Source: Paratinospora sagittata (taxonomy: Eukaryota; Streptophyta; Magnoliopsida; Ranunculales; Menispermaceae). Taken from it: a stretch of DNA of 64,000 bases. The position numbers and the translations under genes were made by a program. The DNA is taken from contig CM069603.1 in assembly GCA_035771175.1 (NCBI GenBank), positions 24,342,286 through 24,406,285 on the forward strand, given 5' to 3'. Of this stretch, positions 12,842 to 27,200 are shown piece by piece (position 1 is the first letter of the stretch; each line of letters begins with the position of its first letter). The notes under the pieces were generated by a model, which was not told the DNA's origin, did no database searches, and saw nothing but the letters and a program-made list of their open reading frames with translations.

Positions 12842-15800
12842 CTTTAACCTTCAACTTCAAATTTTATAAAACACTCATTCTCTGATTTTCAAAAATTCAA
12901 CACGCACGATATTTGCAAGTTAGATTGAGCTTTTCGAAGAGTTTTTCAAGAGAAGAAAGTAATGATTCTTGCCTTTGCAAAAAAAGGCTTCGAATTGAAT
13001 CAAAATTGCAATCTGTCTTGATGTTCAGCTAGTTCTTCATTTAATCCCTTGTGTGCTAAGATTTACAGAGGCTATCAATTGTTTAAAACTCTAAGTATAT
13101 GAAGTGGTCTAGGTAAGATAACACATCAAAAAGGAACACATCACCTGTTTTGCGTCAAGAACCCATCAAATAATAGCTTTCGAATTCTACAAAGATCAAG
13201 CTCGAAGAACGAAGACATATCTCATGTCTAACGCATTAGTTTGATCTCTGGTGTGTAAGGTAACCCTCGATCAATCTTAGCACTAAAACTCTGAAAATTG
13301 CAAAGTCTTCAAAATCACTTTCGATATAGTATTTCATTTTGAAAAAAATGTTTTCTGAAAGGTTTTAATCATACTTTTAATGAGTTTTGAAATATTTAAA
13401 AGTGTTTAATCTTATATCAAAGTGTTTTGAGTTAATGAAATGGTTCTTTAGTGTCAAAATATTAATTTTTCAAAAATAAGGCTATCCAGCAATTTGCACG
13501 TCTTAGACTAAAATCTTATATTTCTAAGGAGAAAAATGTAGGCACTTCTGCTTGCTCGATTTTTCTATTCCTTCACAGTTTTGCCAGGTTATTTTAATTG
13601 AAATATTCTCTAGTAACACCTAGATGATTCCCATTGTCTCGCAGTCCCAAAAAACTTTAGATTGAACAATGTTTTGAATTCAAATCATTTTTTAGTACTC
13701 TTGCTCTTTAACCTTCAACTTCAAATTTTATAAAACACTCATTCTCTGATTTTCAAAAATTCAACACGCACGATATTTGCAAGTTAGATTGAGCTTTTCG
13801 AAGAGTTTTTCAAGAGAAGAAAGTAAGGATTCTTGCCTTTGCAAAAAAAGGCTTCGAATTGAATCAAAATTGCAATCTGTCTTGATGTTCAGCTAGTTCT
13901 TCATTTTATCCCTTGTGTGCTAAGATTTACAGAGGCTATCAATTGTTTAAAACTCTAAGTATATGAAGTGGTCTAGGTAAGATAACACATCAAAAAGGAA
14001 CACATCACCTGTTTTGCGTCAAGAACCCATCAAATAATAGCTTTCGAATTCTACAAAGATCAAGCTCGAAGAACGAAGACATATCTCATGTCTAACGCAT
14101 TAGTTTGATCTCTGGTGTGTAAGGTAACCCTCGATCAATCTTAGCACTAAAACTCTGAAAATTGCAAAGTCTTCAAAATCACTTTCGATATAGTATTTCA
14201 TTTTGAAAAAACTATTTTCTGAAAGGTTTTAATCATAATTTTAATGAGTTTTGAATTATTTAAAAGTGTTTAATCTTATATCAAAGTGTTTTGAGTTAAT
14301 GAAATGGTTCTTTAGTGTCAAAATATTAATTTTTCAAAAATAAGGCTATCCAGCAATTTGCACGTCTTAGACTAAAATCTTATATTTCTAAGGAGAAAAA
14401 TGTAGGCACTTCTGCTTGCTCGATTTTTCTATTCCTTCACAGTTTTGCCAGGTTATTTTAATTGAAATATTCTCTAGTAACACCTAGATGATTCCCATTG
14501 TCTCGCAGTCCCAAAAAACTTTAGATTGAACAATGTTTTGAATTCAAATCATTTTTTAGTACTCTTGCTCTTTAACCTTCAACTTCAAATTTTATAAAAC
14601 ACTCATTCTCTGATTTTCAAAAATTCAACACGCACGATATTTGCAAGTTAGATTGAGCTTTTCGAAGAGTTTTTCAAGAGAAGAAAGTAATGATTCTTGC
14701 CTTTGCAAAAAAAGGCTTCGAATTGAATCAAAATTGCAATCTGTCTTGATGTTCAGCTAGTTCTTCATTTTATCCCTTGTGTGCTAAGATTTACAGAGGC
14801 TATCAATTGTTTAAAACTCTAAGTATATGAAGTGGTCTAGGTAAGATAACACATCAAAAAGGAACACATCACCTGTTTTGCGTCAAGAACCCATCAAATA
14901 ATAGCTTTCGAATTCTACAAAGATCAAGCTCGAAGAACGAAGACATATCTCATGTCTAATGCATTAGTTTGATCTTTGGTGTGTAGGGTAACCGCTCGAT
15001 CACTCTCAGCACTAAAACTCTGAAAATTGCAAAGTCTTCAAAATCACTTTCGATATAGTACTTCATTTTGAAAAAAATGTTTTCTGAAAGGTTTTAATCA
15101 TAATTTTAATGAGTTTTGAATTATTTAAAAGTGTTTAATGTTATATCAAAGTGTTTTGAGTCAATGAAATGGTTCTTTAGTGTCAAAATATTAATTTTTC
15201 AAAAATAAGGCTATCCAGCAATTTGCACGTCTTAGAGTAAAATCTTATATTTCTAACGAGAAAAATGAGGGCACTTCTGCTTGCTCAATTTTTCTATTCG
15301 TTCACAGTTTTGCCAGGTTATCTTAATTGAAATATTCTCTAGTAACACCTAGATGATTTCCATTGTCTCGCAGTCCCAAAAAACTTTAGATTGAACAATG
15401 TTTTGAATTCAAATCATTTTAGTACTCTTGCTCTTTAACCTTCAACTTCAAATTTTATAAAACACTCATTCTCTGATTTTCAAAAATTCAACACGCACGA
15501 TATTTGCAAGTTAGATTGAGCTTTTCGAAGAGTTTTTCAAGAGAGGAAAGTAATGATTCTTGCCTTTGCAAAAAAAGGCTTCGAAATGAATCAAAATTGC
15601 AATCTGTCTTGATGTTCAGCTAGTTCTTCATTTTATCCCTTGTGTGCTAAGATTTGCAGAGGCTATCCATTGTTTAAAACTCTAAGTATATGAAGTGGTC
15701 TCGGTAAGATAACACATCAAAGAGGAACACATCACCTGTTTTGCATCAAGAACACATCAAACAATAGCTTTCTAATTCTACAATGATTAAGCTCGAAGAA

Positions 15801-17176
15801 TGAAGACATATCTCATGTCTAACGCATTAGTTTGATCTCTGGTGTGTAAGGTAACCCCTCGATCAATCTTAGCACTAAAACTCTGAAAATTGCAAAGTCT
15901 TCAAAATCACTTTCGATATAGTATTTCATTTTTACAAAAATGTTTTCCGAAAGGTTTTAATCATAATTTTAATGAGTTTTGAATTATTTAAAAATGTTTA
16001 TTCTTATATCAAAGTGTTTTGAGTCAATGAAATGGTTCTTTAGTGTCAAAATATTAATTTTTCAAAAATAAGGCTATCCAGCAATAGGCACGTGTTAGAT
16101 TAAAATCTGATGTTTCTAACGAGAAAAATGTGGGCACTACTGCTTGCTCGATTTTCTATTCCTTCACAGTTTTGCCAGGTTATCTTAATTGAAATATTCT
16201 CTAGTAACACCTATATGATTCCCATTGTCTCGCACGCCCAAAAAACTTTAGATTGAACAATGTTTTGATTTCAAATCATTTTGTAGTACTCTTGCTCTTT
16301 AACCTTCAACTTCAAATTTTATAAAACACTTATTCTCTGATTTTCAAAAATACAACACGCATGATATTTGCAAGTTAGATTGAGCTTTTCGAAGAATTTT
16401 TCAAGAGAAGAAAGTAATGATTCTTGCCTTTGCAAAAAAAGGCTTCGAATTGAATCAAAATTGCAATCTGTCTTGATGTTCAGCTAGTTCTTCATTTTAT
16501 CCCTCGTGTGCTAAGATTTGCAGAGGCTATCCATTGTTTAAAACTCTAAGTATATGAAGTTGTCTCGGTAAGATAACACATTAAAAAGGAACACATCAGC
16601 TGTTTTACATCAAGAACACATCAAACAATAGCTTTCGAATTCTACAAAGATCAAGCTCGAAGAACGAAGACATATCTCATGTCTAATGCACTAGTTTGAT
16701 TTCTGGTGTGTAGGGTAACCCCTCAATCAATCTCAGCACTAAAACTCTAAAAATTGCAAAGTCTTCAAAATCACTTTCGGTATAGTATTTTATTTTGAAA
16801 AAAATTATTTTCTGAAAGGTTTTAATCATAATTTTAATGAGTTTTGAATTATTTAAAAGTGTTTAATCTTATATCAAAGTGGTATGAGTCAATGAAGTGG
16901 TTTTTTAGTGTCAAAATATTAATTTTTCAAAAATAAGGCTATCCAGCAATTTGCACGTCTTAGACTAAAATCTTATATTTCTAACGAGAAAAATGTGGGC
17001 ACTTCTGCTTGCTCAATTTTTCTATTCCTTCACAGTTTTGCCTGGTTATCTTAATTGAAATATTCTCTAGTAACACCTAGATGATTCCCATTATCTCGCA
17101 CGCCCAAAACACTTTAGATTGAACAATGTTTTGAATTCAAATCATTTTGTAGTACTCTTGTTCTTTAACCTTCAAT
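12842..17176 (+). repeat. Five-monomer block, copy 2 (about 4321 bp)
   Basis: All five monomer starts are offset by exactly 4321 from copy 1. A few differences are visible: TTTAATCCC at about 13043, AGTAAGGATTC at about 13827, CTATTTTCTG at about 14214, and AGATTAAAATC at about 16097. The match ends near 17176, where TTCAATTTC replaces TTCAACTTC and the sequence switches to the type that ends monomer 22. The block is a higher-order unit produced by a single unequal exchange or block duplication (inference). Confidence 0.85.
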
Positions 17177-18776
17177 TTCAAATTTTATAAAACACTTATT
17201 CTCTGATTTTCAAAAATACAACACGCTTGATATTTGCAAGTTAGATTGAGCTTTTCGAAGAGTTTCTCAAGAGAAGAAAGTAATGATTCTTGCCTTTCCA
17301 AAAAAAGGCTTCGAATTGAATCAAAATTGCAATCTGTCTTGATGTTCAGCTAGTTCTTCATTTTATCCCTTGTGTGCTAAGATTTGCAGAGGCTATCCAT
17401 TGTTTAAAACTCTAAGTATATGAAGTGGTCTAGGTAAGATAACACATCAAAAAGGAACACATCACCTGTTTTGCGTCAAGAACCCATCAAACAATAGCTT
17501 TCGAATTCTACAAAGATCAAGCTCGAAGAACGAAGACATATCTCATATCTAATGCATTAGTTGGATCTTTGGTGTGGAGGGTAACCACTCGATCACTCTT
17601 AGCACTAAAACTCTGAAAATTGCAAAGTCTTCAAAATCACTTTCGATATAGTATTTCATTTTGAAAAAAATGTTTTCTGAAAGGTTTTAATCATAATTTT
17701 AATGAGTTTTGAATTATTTAAAAGTGTTTAATCTTATATCAAAGTGTTTTGAGTCAATGAAATGGTTCTTTAGTGTCAAAATATTAATTTTTTCAAAAAT
17801 AAGGCTATCCAGCAATTTGCACGTCTTAGAGTAAAATCTTATATTTCTAACGAGAAATATGAGGGCACTTCTGCTTGCTCAATTTTTCTATTCCTTCACA
17901 GTTTTGCCAGGTTATCTTAATTGAAATATTCTCTAGTAACACCTAGATGATTCCCATTGTCGCGCACGCCCAAAAAACATTAGATTGAACAATGTTTTGA
18001 ATTCAAATCATTTTGTAGTACTCTTGCTCTTTTAACCTTCAACTTCAAATTTTATAAAACTCTTATTCTCTGATTTTCAAAAATACAACACGCACGATAT
18101 TTGCATGTTAGATTGAGCTTTTCGAAGAGTTTTTCAAGAGAAGAAAGTAATGATTTTTGCCTTTGCAAAAAAAGGCTTCGAATTGAATCAAAATTGCAAT
18201 CTGTCTTGATGTTCAGCTAGTTCTTCATTTTATCCCTTGTGTGCTAAGATTTGCAGAGGCTATCCATTGTTTATAACTCTAAGTATATGAAGTTGTCTCG
18301 ATAAGATAACACCTCAAAAATGAACACATCACCTCTTTTGCATCAAGAACACATCAAACAATAGCTTTCAAATTCTACAAAGATCAAGCTCGAAAAACGA
18401 AGGCATATCTCATGTCTAATGCATTAGTTTGATCTCTGGTGTGTAGGGTAACCCCTCGATCAATCTCAGCACTAAAACTCTGAAAATTGCAAAGTCTTCA
18501 AAATCACTTTCGATATAGTATTTCATTTTGACAAAAAATGTTTTCTGAAATGTTTTAATCATAATTTTAATGAGTTTTCAATTACTTAAAAGTGTAATAA
18601 TCTTATATCAAAGTGGTATGAGTCAATGAAATGGTTCTTTAGTGTCAAAATATTAATTTTTCAAAAATAAGGCTATCCAGCAATTTTCACGTCTTAGACT
18701 AAAATCTAATATTTCTAACGAGAAAAATGTGGGCACTTCTGCTTGCTCAATTTTTCTATTCCTTCACAGTTTTGCC
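17043..18776 (+). repeat. Two-monomer block, copy 1 (1734 bp)
   Basis: The end of monomer 20, all of 21 and most of 22 match the next 1734 bp. Shared features include CCTTTCCAAAAAAAGG, TTGATATTTGC, a six-T run before CAAAAATAAGG, CATATTTCTAACG-type neighbours with GAGAAATATGAGG, and GTTTATAACTC. The left limit falls between 16975 (CTTAT in 20, CTAAT in 22) and 17043 (GCCTGG). Units here are 867 bp. The block partly overlaps the end of the five-monomer repeat, because the exchange used sequence inside monomer 20. Confidence 0.8.
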
Positions 18777-20510
18777 TGGTTATCTTAATTGAAATATTCT
18801 CTAGTAACACCTAGATGATTCCCATTATCTCGCACGCCCAAAACACTTTAGATTGAACAATGTTTTGAATTCAAATCATTTTGTAGTACTCTTGTTCTTT
18901 AACCTTCAATTTCAAATTTTATAAAACACTTATTCTCTGATTTTCAAAAATACAACACGCTTGATATTTGCAAGTTAGATTGAGCTTTTCGAAGAGTTTC
19001 TCAAGAGAAGAAAGTAATGATTCTTGCCTTTCCAAAAAAAGGCTTCGAATTGAATCAAAATTGCAATCTGTCTTGATGTTCAGCTAGTTCTTCATTTTAT
19101 CCCTTGTGTGCTAAGATTTGCAGAGGCTATCCATTGTTTAAAACTCTAAGTATATGAAGTGGTCTAGGTAAGATAACACATCAAAAAGGAACACATCACC
19201 TGTTTTGCGTCAAGAACCCATCAAACAATAGCTTTCGAATTCTACAAAGATCAAGCTCGAAGAACGAAGACATATCTCATGTCTAATGCATTAGTTGGAT
19301 CTTTGGTGTGTAGGGTAACCACTCGATCACTCTTAGCACTAAAACTCTGAAAATTGCAAAGTCTTCAAAATCACTTTCGATATAGTATTTCATTTTGAAA
19401 AAAATGTTTTCTGAAAGGTTTTAATCATAATTTTAATGAGTTTTGAATTATTTAAAAGTGTTTAATCTTATATCAAAGTGTTTTGAGTCAATGAAATGGT
19501 TCTTTAGTGTCAAAATATTAATTTTTTCAAAAATAAGGCTATCCAGCAATTTGCACGTCTTAGAGTAAAATCTTATATTTCTAACGAGAAATATGAGGGC
19601 ACTTCTGCTTGCTCAATTTTTCTATTCCTTCACAGTTTTGCCAGGTTATCTTAATTGAAATATTCTCTAGTAACACCTAGATGATTCCCATTGCCTCGCA
19701 CGCCCAAAAAACATTAGATTGAACAATGTTTTGAATTCAAATCATTTTGTAGTACTCTTGCTCTTTTAACCTTCAACTTCAAATTTTATAAAACTCTTAT
19801 TCTCTGATTTTCAAAAATACAACACGCACGATATTTGCATGTTAGATTGAGCTTTTCGAAGAGTTTTTCAAGAGAAGAAAGTAATGATTTTTGCCTTTGC
19901 AAAAAAAGGCTTCGAATTGAATCAAAATTGCAATCTGTCTTGATGTTCAGCTAGTTCTTCATTTTATCCCTTGTGTGCTAAGATTTGCAGAGGCTATCCA
20001 TTGTTTATAACTCTAAGTATATGAAGTGGTCTCGATAAGATAACACCTCAAAAATGAACACATCACCTCTTTTGCATCAAGAACACATCAAACAATAGCT
20101 TTCGAATTCTACAAAGATCAAGCTCGAAAAACGAAGGCATATCTCATGTCTAATGCATTAGTTTGATCTCTGGTGTGTAGGGTAACCCCTCGATCAATCT
20201 CAGCACTAAAACTCTGAAAATTGCAAAGTCTTCAAAATCACTTTCGATATAGTATTTCATTTGGACAAAAAATGTTTTCTGAAATGTTTTAATCATAATT
20301 TTAATGAGTTTTCAATTACTTAAAAGTGTAATAATCTTATATCAAAGTGGTATGAGTCAATGAAATGGTTCTTTAGTGTCAAAATATTAATTTTTCAAAA
20401 ATAAGGCTATCCAGCAATTTTCACGTCTTAGACTAAAATCTAATATTTCTAACGAGAAAAATGTGGGCACTTCTGCTTGCTCAATTTTTCTATTCCTTCA
20501 CAGTTTTGCC
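18777..20510 (+). repeat. Two-monomer block, copy 2 (1734 bp)
   Basis: Copy 2 differs from copy 1 at only a few sites seen by eye: CATATCTAATG/CATGTCTAATG, GTGTGGAGGG/GTGTGTAGGG, TTGTCGCGC/TTGCCTCGC, AAGTTGTC/AAGTGGTC, TTTCAAATTC/TTTCGAATTC and TTTTGAC/TTTGGAC. That is well above 99% identity over 1734 bp. The right limit is before 20511, where GCCAGG replaces GCCTGG. Confidence 0.8.
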
Positions 20511-23500
20511 AGGTTATCTTAATTGAAATATTCTCTAGTAACACCTAGATGATTCCCATTGTCTCGCACGCCCAAAAAACTTTAGATTGAACAATGTTTT
20601 GAATTCAAATCATTTTGTAGTACTCTTGCTCTTTAACCTTCAACTTCAAATTTTATAAAACACTTATTCTCTGATTTTCAAATATACAACACGCACGATA
20701 TTTGCAAGTTAGATTGAGCTTTTCGAAGAGTTTTTCAAGAGAAGAAAGTAATGATTTTTGCCTTTGCAAAAAAAGGCTTCGAATTGAATCAAAATTGCAA
20801 TCTGTCTTGATGTTCAGCTAGTTCTTCATTTTATCCCTTGTGTGCTAAGATTTACAGAGGCTATCCATTGTTTAAAACTCTAAGTATATGAAGTGGTCTA
20901 GGTAAGATAACACATCAAAAAGGAACACATCACCTGTTTTGCGTCAAGAGCCCATCAAACAATAGCTTTCGAATTCTACAAAGATCAAGCTCGAAGAACG
21001 AAGACATATCTCATGTCTAATGCATTAGTTTGATCTTTGGTGTGTAGGGTAACCGCTCGATCACTCTCAGCACTAAAACTCTGAAAATTGCAAAGTCTTC
21101 AAAATCACTTTCGATATAGTATTTCATTTTGAAAAAAATGTTTTCTGAAAGGTTTTAATCATAATTTTAATGAGTTTTGAATTATTTAAAAGTGTAATAA
21201 TCTTATATCAAAGTGTTTTGAGTCAATGAAATGGTTCTTTAGTGTCAAAATATTAATTTTTCAAAAATAAGGCTATCCAGCAATTTGCACGTCTGAGAGT
21301 AAAATCTTATATTTCTAACGAGAAAAATGAGGGCACTTCTGCTTGCTCAATTTTTCTATTCCTTCACAGTTTTGCCAGGTTATCTTAATTGAAATATTCT
21401 CTAGTAACACCTAGATGATTCCCATTGTCTCGCAGTCCCAAAAAACTTTAGATTGAACAATGTTTTGAATTCAAATCATTTTTTAGTACTCTTGCTCTTT
21501 AACCTTCAACTTCAAATTTTATAAAACACTCATTCTCTGATTTTCAAAAATTCAACACGCACGATATTTGCAAGTTAGATTGAGCTTTTCGAAGAGTTTT
21601 TCAAGAGAAGAAAGTAATGATTCTTGCCTTTGCAAAAAAAGGCTTCGAAATGAATCAAAATTGCAATCTGTCTTGATGTTCAGCTAGTTCTTCATTTTAT
21701 CCCTTCTGTGCTAAGATTTGCAGAGGCTATCCATTGTTTAAAACTCTAAGTATATGAAGTGGTCTCGGTAAGATAACACATCAAAAAGGAACACATCACC
21801 TGTTTTGCGTCAAGAACCCATCAAACAATAGCTTTCGAATCCTACAAAGATCAAGCTCGAAGAACGAAGACATATCTCATGTCTAATGCATTAGTTTGAT
21901 CTTTGGTGTGTAGGGTAACCACTCGATCACTCTTAGCACTAAAACTCTGAAAATTGCAAAGTCTTCAAAATCACTTTCGTTATAGTATTTCATTTTGAAA
22001 AAAATGTTTTCTGAAAGGTTTTAATCATAATTTTAATGAGTTTTGAATTATTTAAAAGTGTTTAATCTTATATCAAAGTGTTTTGAGTCAATGAAATGGT
22101 TCTTTAGTGTCAAAATATTAATTTTTCAAAAATAAGGCTATCCAGCAATTTGCACGTCTTAGAGTAAAATCTTATATTTTTAACGAGAAAAATGAGGGCA
22201 CTTCTGCTTGCTCAATTTTACTATTCCTTCACAGTTTTGCCAGGTTATCTTAATTGAAATATTCTCTAGTAACACCTAGATGATTCCCATTGTCTCGCAC
22301 GCCCAAAAAACATTAGATTGAACAATGTTTTGAATTCAAATCATTTTGTAGTACTCTTGTTCTTTAACCTTCAACTTCAAATTTTATAAAACGCTGATTC
22401 TCTGATTTTCAAAAATTCAACACGCACGATATTTGCAAGTTAGATTGAGCTTTTCGAAGAGTTTTTCAAGAGAAGAAAGTAATGATTTTTGCCTTTGCAA
22501 AAAAAGGCTTCGAATTGAATCAAAATTGCAATCTGTCTTGATGTTCAGCTAGTTCTTCATTTTATCCCTTGTGTGCTAAGATTTACAGAGGCTATCCATT
22601 GTTTAAAACTCTAAGTATATGAAGTGGTCTAGGTAAGATAACACATCAAAAAGGAACACATCACCTGTTTTGCGTCAAGAGCCCATCAAACAATAGCTTT
22701 CGAATTCTACAAAGATCAAGCTCGAAGAACGAAGACATATCTCATGTCTAATGCATTAGTTTGATCTTTGGTGTGTAGGGTAACCGCTCGATCACTCTCA
22801 GCACTAAAACTCTGAAAATTGCAAAGTCTTCAAAATCACTTTCGATATAGTATTTCATTTTGAAAAAAATGTTTTCTGAAAGGTTTTAATCATAATTTTA
22901 ATGAGTTTTGAATTATTTAAAAGTGTTTAATCTTATATCAAAGTGTTTTGAGTCAATGAAATGGTTCTTTAGTGTCAAAATATTAATTTTTCAAAAATAA
23001 GGCTATCCAGCAATTTGCACGTCTGAGAGTAAAATCTTATATTTCTAACGAGAAAAATGAGGGCACTTCTGCTTGCTCAATTTTTCTATTCCTTCACAGT
23101 TTTGCCAGGTTATCTTAATTGAAATATTCTCTAGTAACACCTAGATGATTCCCATTGTCTCGCACGCCCAAAAAACATTAGATTGAACAATGTTTTGAAT
23201 TCAAATCATTTTGTAGTACTCTTGTTCTTTAACCTTCAACTTCAAATTTTATAAAACACTGATTCTCTGATTTTCAAAAATTCAACACGCACGATATTTG
23301 CAAGTTAGATTGAGCTTTTCGAAGAGTTTTTCAAGAGAAGAAAGTAATGATTCTTGCCTTTGCAAAAAAAGGCTTCGAAATGAATCAAAATTGCAATCTG
23401 TCTTGATGTTCAGCTAGTTCTTCATTTTATCCCTTGTGTGCTAAGATTTGCAGAGGCTATCCATTGTTTAAAACTCTAAGTATATGAAGTGGTCTCGGTA

Positions 23501-24217
23501 AGATAACACATCAAAAAGGAACACATCACCTGTTTTGCGTCAAGAACCCATCAAACAATAGCTTTCGAATTCTACAAAGATCAAGCTCGAAGAACGAAGA
23601 CATATCTCATGTCTAATGCATTAGTTTGATCTTTGGTGTGTAGGGTAACCACTCGATCACTCTTAGCACTAAAACTCTGAAAATTGCAAAGTCTTCAAAA
23701 TCACTTTCGATATAGTATTTCATTTTGAAAAAAATGTTTTCTGAAAGGTTTTAATATAATTTTAATGAGTTTTGAATTATTTAAAAGTGTTTAATCTTAT
23801 ATCAAAGTGTTTTGAGTCAATGAAATGGTTCTTTAGTGTCAAAATATTAATTTTTCAAAAATAAGGCTATCCAGCAATTTGCACGTCTTAGAGTAAAATC
23901 TTATATTTCTAACGAGAAAAATGAGGGCACTTCTGCTTGCTCAATTTTACTATTCCTTCACAGTTTTGCCAGGTTATCTTAATTGAAATATTCTCTAGTA
24001 ACACCTAGATGATTCCCATTGTCTCGCACGCCCAAAAAACATTAGATTGAACAATGTTTTGAATTCAAATCATTTTGTAGTACTCTTGCTCTTTTAACCT
24101 TCAACTTCAAATTTTATAAAACTCTTATTCTCTGATTTTCAAAAATACAACACGCACGATATTTGCAAGTTAGATTGAGCTTTTCGAAGAGTTTTTCAAG
24201 AGAAGAAAGTAATGATT
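20511..24217 (+). repeat. End of monomer 24 and monomers 25-28, duplicated dimer with a hybrid unit
   Basis: Monomers 25 and 27 begin alike (GATTTTTGCC, ATTTACAGAG, CAAGAGCCCATC). Monomers 26 and 28 are alike (CGAAATGAATC, TCAATTTTACTATTC). The offsets are 1731 and 1730 bp. Monomer 27, however, ends like 26 (CGCACGCCC, AAACATTAG, CTTGTTC, CTGATTCTCTG), whereas 25 ends with CGCAGTCCC. Monomer 27 is therefore a 25/26 hybrid, as unequal crossing-over would leave. Confidence 0.75.
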
Positions 24218-27200
24218 TTTGCCTTTGCAAAAAAAGGCTTCGAATTGAATCAAAATTGCAATCTGTCTTGATGTTCAGCTAGTTTTTCATTTTATCCCTT
24301 GTGTGCTAAGATTTGCAGAGGCTATCCATTGTTTAAAACTCTAAGTATATGAAGTGGTCTCGATAAGATAACACATCAAAAATGAACACATCACCTGTTT
24401 TGCATCAAGAACACATCAAACAATAGCTTTCGAATTCTACAAAGATCAAGCTCGAAGAACGAAGGCATATCTCAAGTCTAATGCATTAGTTTGATCTCTG
24501 GTGTGTAGGGTAACCCCTCGATCAATCTCAGCACTAAAACTCTGAAAATTGCAAAGTCTTCAAAATCACTTTCGATATAGTATTTTATTTTGAAAAAAAA
24601 TGTTTTCTGAAATGTTTTAATCATAATTTTAATGAGTTTTCAATAATTTAAAAGTGTAATAATCTTATATCAAAGTGGTATGAGTCAATGAAATGGTTCT
24701 TTAGTGTCAAAATATTAATTTTTCAAAAATAACGCTATCCAGCAATTTTCACGTCTTAGACTAAAATCTAATATTTCTAACGAGAAAAATGTGGGCACTT
24801 CTGCTTGCTCAATTTTTCTATTCCTTCACAGTTTTGCCAGGTTATCTTAATTGAAATATTCTCTAGTAACACCTAGATGATTCCCATTGTCTCGCACGCC
24901 CAAAAAACTTTAGATTGAACAATGTTTTGAATTCAAATCATTTTGTAGTACTCTTGCTCTTTAACCTTCAACTTCAAATTTTCTAAAACACTTATTCTCT
25001 GATTTTCAAAAATACAACACGCACGATATTTGCAAGTTAGATTGAGCTTTTCGAAGAGTTTTTCAAGAGAAGAAAGTAATGATTTTTGCCTTTGCAAAAA
25101 AAGGCTTCGAATTGAATCAAAATTGCAATCTGTCTTGATGTTCAGCTAGTTCTTCATTTTATCCCTTGTGTGCTAAGATTTACAGAGGCTATCCATTGTT
25201 TAAAACTCTAAGTATATGAAGTGGTCTAGGTAAGATAACACATCAAAAAGGAACACATCACCTGTTTTGCGTCAAGAGCCCATCAAACAATAGCTTTCGA
25301 ATTCTACAAAGATCAAGCTCGAAGAACGAAGACATATCTCATGTCTAATGCATTAGTTTGATCTTTGGTGTGTAGGGTAACCGCTCGATCACTCTCAGCA
25401 CTAAAACTCTGAAAATTGCAAAGTCTTCAAAATCACTTTCGATATAGTATTTCATTTTGAAAAAAATGTTTTCTGAAAGGTTTTAATCATAATTTTAATG
25501 AGTTTTGAATTATTTAAAAGTGTTTAATCTTATATCAAAGTGTTTTGAGTCAATGAAATGGTTCTTTAGTGTCAAAATATTAATTTTTCAAAAATAAGGC
25601 TATCCAGCAATTTGCACGTCTGAGAGTAAAATCTTATATTTCTAACGAGAAAAATGAGGGCACTTCTGCTTGCTCAATTTTTCTATTCCTTCACAGTTTT
25701 GCCAGGTTATCTTAATTGAAATATTCTCTAGTAACACCTAGATGATTCCCATTGTCTCGCAGTCCCAAAAAACTTTAGATTGAACAATGTTTTGAATTCA
25801 AATCATTTTTTAGTACTCTTGCTCTTTAACCTTCAACTTCAAATTTTATAAAACACTCATTCTCTGATTTTCAAAAATTCAACACGCACGATATTTGCAA
25901 GTTAGATTGAGCTTTTCGAAAAGTTTTTCAAGAGAAGAAAGTAATGATTCTTGCCTTTGCAAAAAAAGGCTTCGAAATGAATCAAAATTGCAATCTGTCT
26001 TGATGTTCAGCTAGTCCTTCATTTTGTCCCTTGTGTGCTAAGATTTGCAGAGGCTATCCATTGTTTAAAACTCTAAGTATATGAAGTGGTCTCGGTAAGA
26101 TAGCACATCAAAGAGGAACACATCACCTGTTTTGCATCAAGAACACATCAAACAATAGCTTTCGAATTCTACAATGATCAAGCTCGAAGAACAAAGACAT
26201 ATCTCATGTCTAACGCATTAGTTTAAACTCTGGTGTGTAAGGTAACCCCTCGATCAATCTTAGCACTAAAACTCTGAAAATTGCAAAGTCTTCAAAATCA
26301 CTTTCGATATAGTATTTCATTTTTACAAAAATGTTTTCCGAAAGGTTTTAATCATAATTTTAATGAGTTTTGAATTATTTAAAAGTGTTTATTCTTATAT
26401 CAAAGTGTTTTGAGTCAATGAAATGGTTCTTTAGTGTCAAAATATTAATTTTTCAAAAATAAGGCTTTCCAGCAATTGGCACGTGTTAGACTAAAATCTG
26501 ATGTTTCTAACGAGAAAAATGTGGGCACTTCTGCTTGCTCGATTTTCTATTCCTTCACAGTTTTGCCAGGTTATCTTAATTGAAATATTCTCTAGTAACA
26601 CCTATATGATTCCTATTGTCTCGCACGCCCAAAAAACTTTAGATTGAACAATGTTTTGAATTCAAATCATTTTGTAGTACTCTTGCTCTTTAACCTTCAA
26701 CTTCAAATTTTATAAAACACTTATTCTCTGATTTTCAAAAATACAACACGCACGATATTTGCAAGTTAAATTGAGCTTTTCGAAGAGTTTTTCAAGAGAA
26801 GAAAGTAATGATTCTTGCCTTTGCAAAAAAAGGCTTCGAATTGAATCAAAATTGCAATCTGTCTTGATGTTCAGCTAGTTCTTCATTTTATCCCTTGTGT
26901 GCTAAGATTTGCAGAGGCTATCCATTGTTTAAAACTCTAAGTATATGAAGTGGTCTCGGTAAGATAACACATCAAAGAGGAACACATTACCTGTTTTGCG
27001 TCAAGAACCCATCAAACAATAGCTTTCGAATTCTACAAAGATCAAGCTCGAAGAACGAAGACATATCTCATGTCTAATGCATTAGTTTGATTTCTGGGGT
27101 GTAGGGTAACCCCTCGATCAATCTCAGCACTAAAACTCTGAAAATTGCAAAGTCTTCAAAATCACTTTCGGTATAGTATTTCATTTTGAAAAAAATTATT

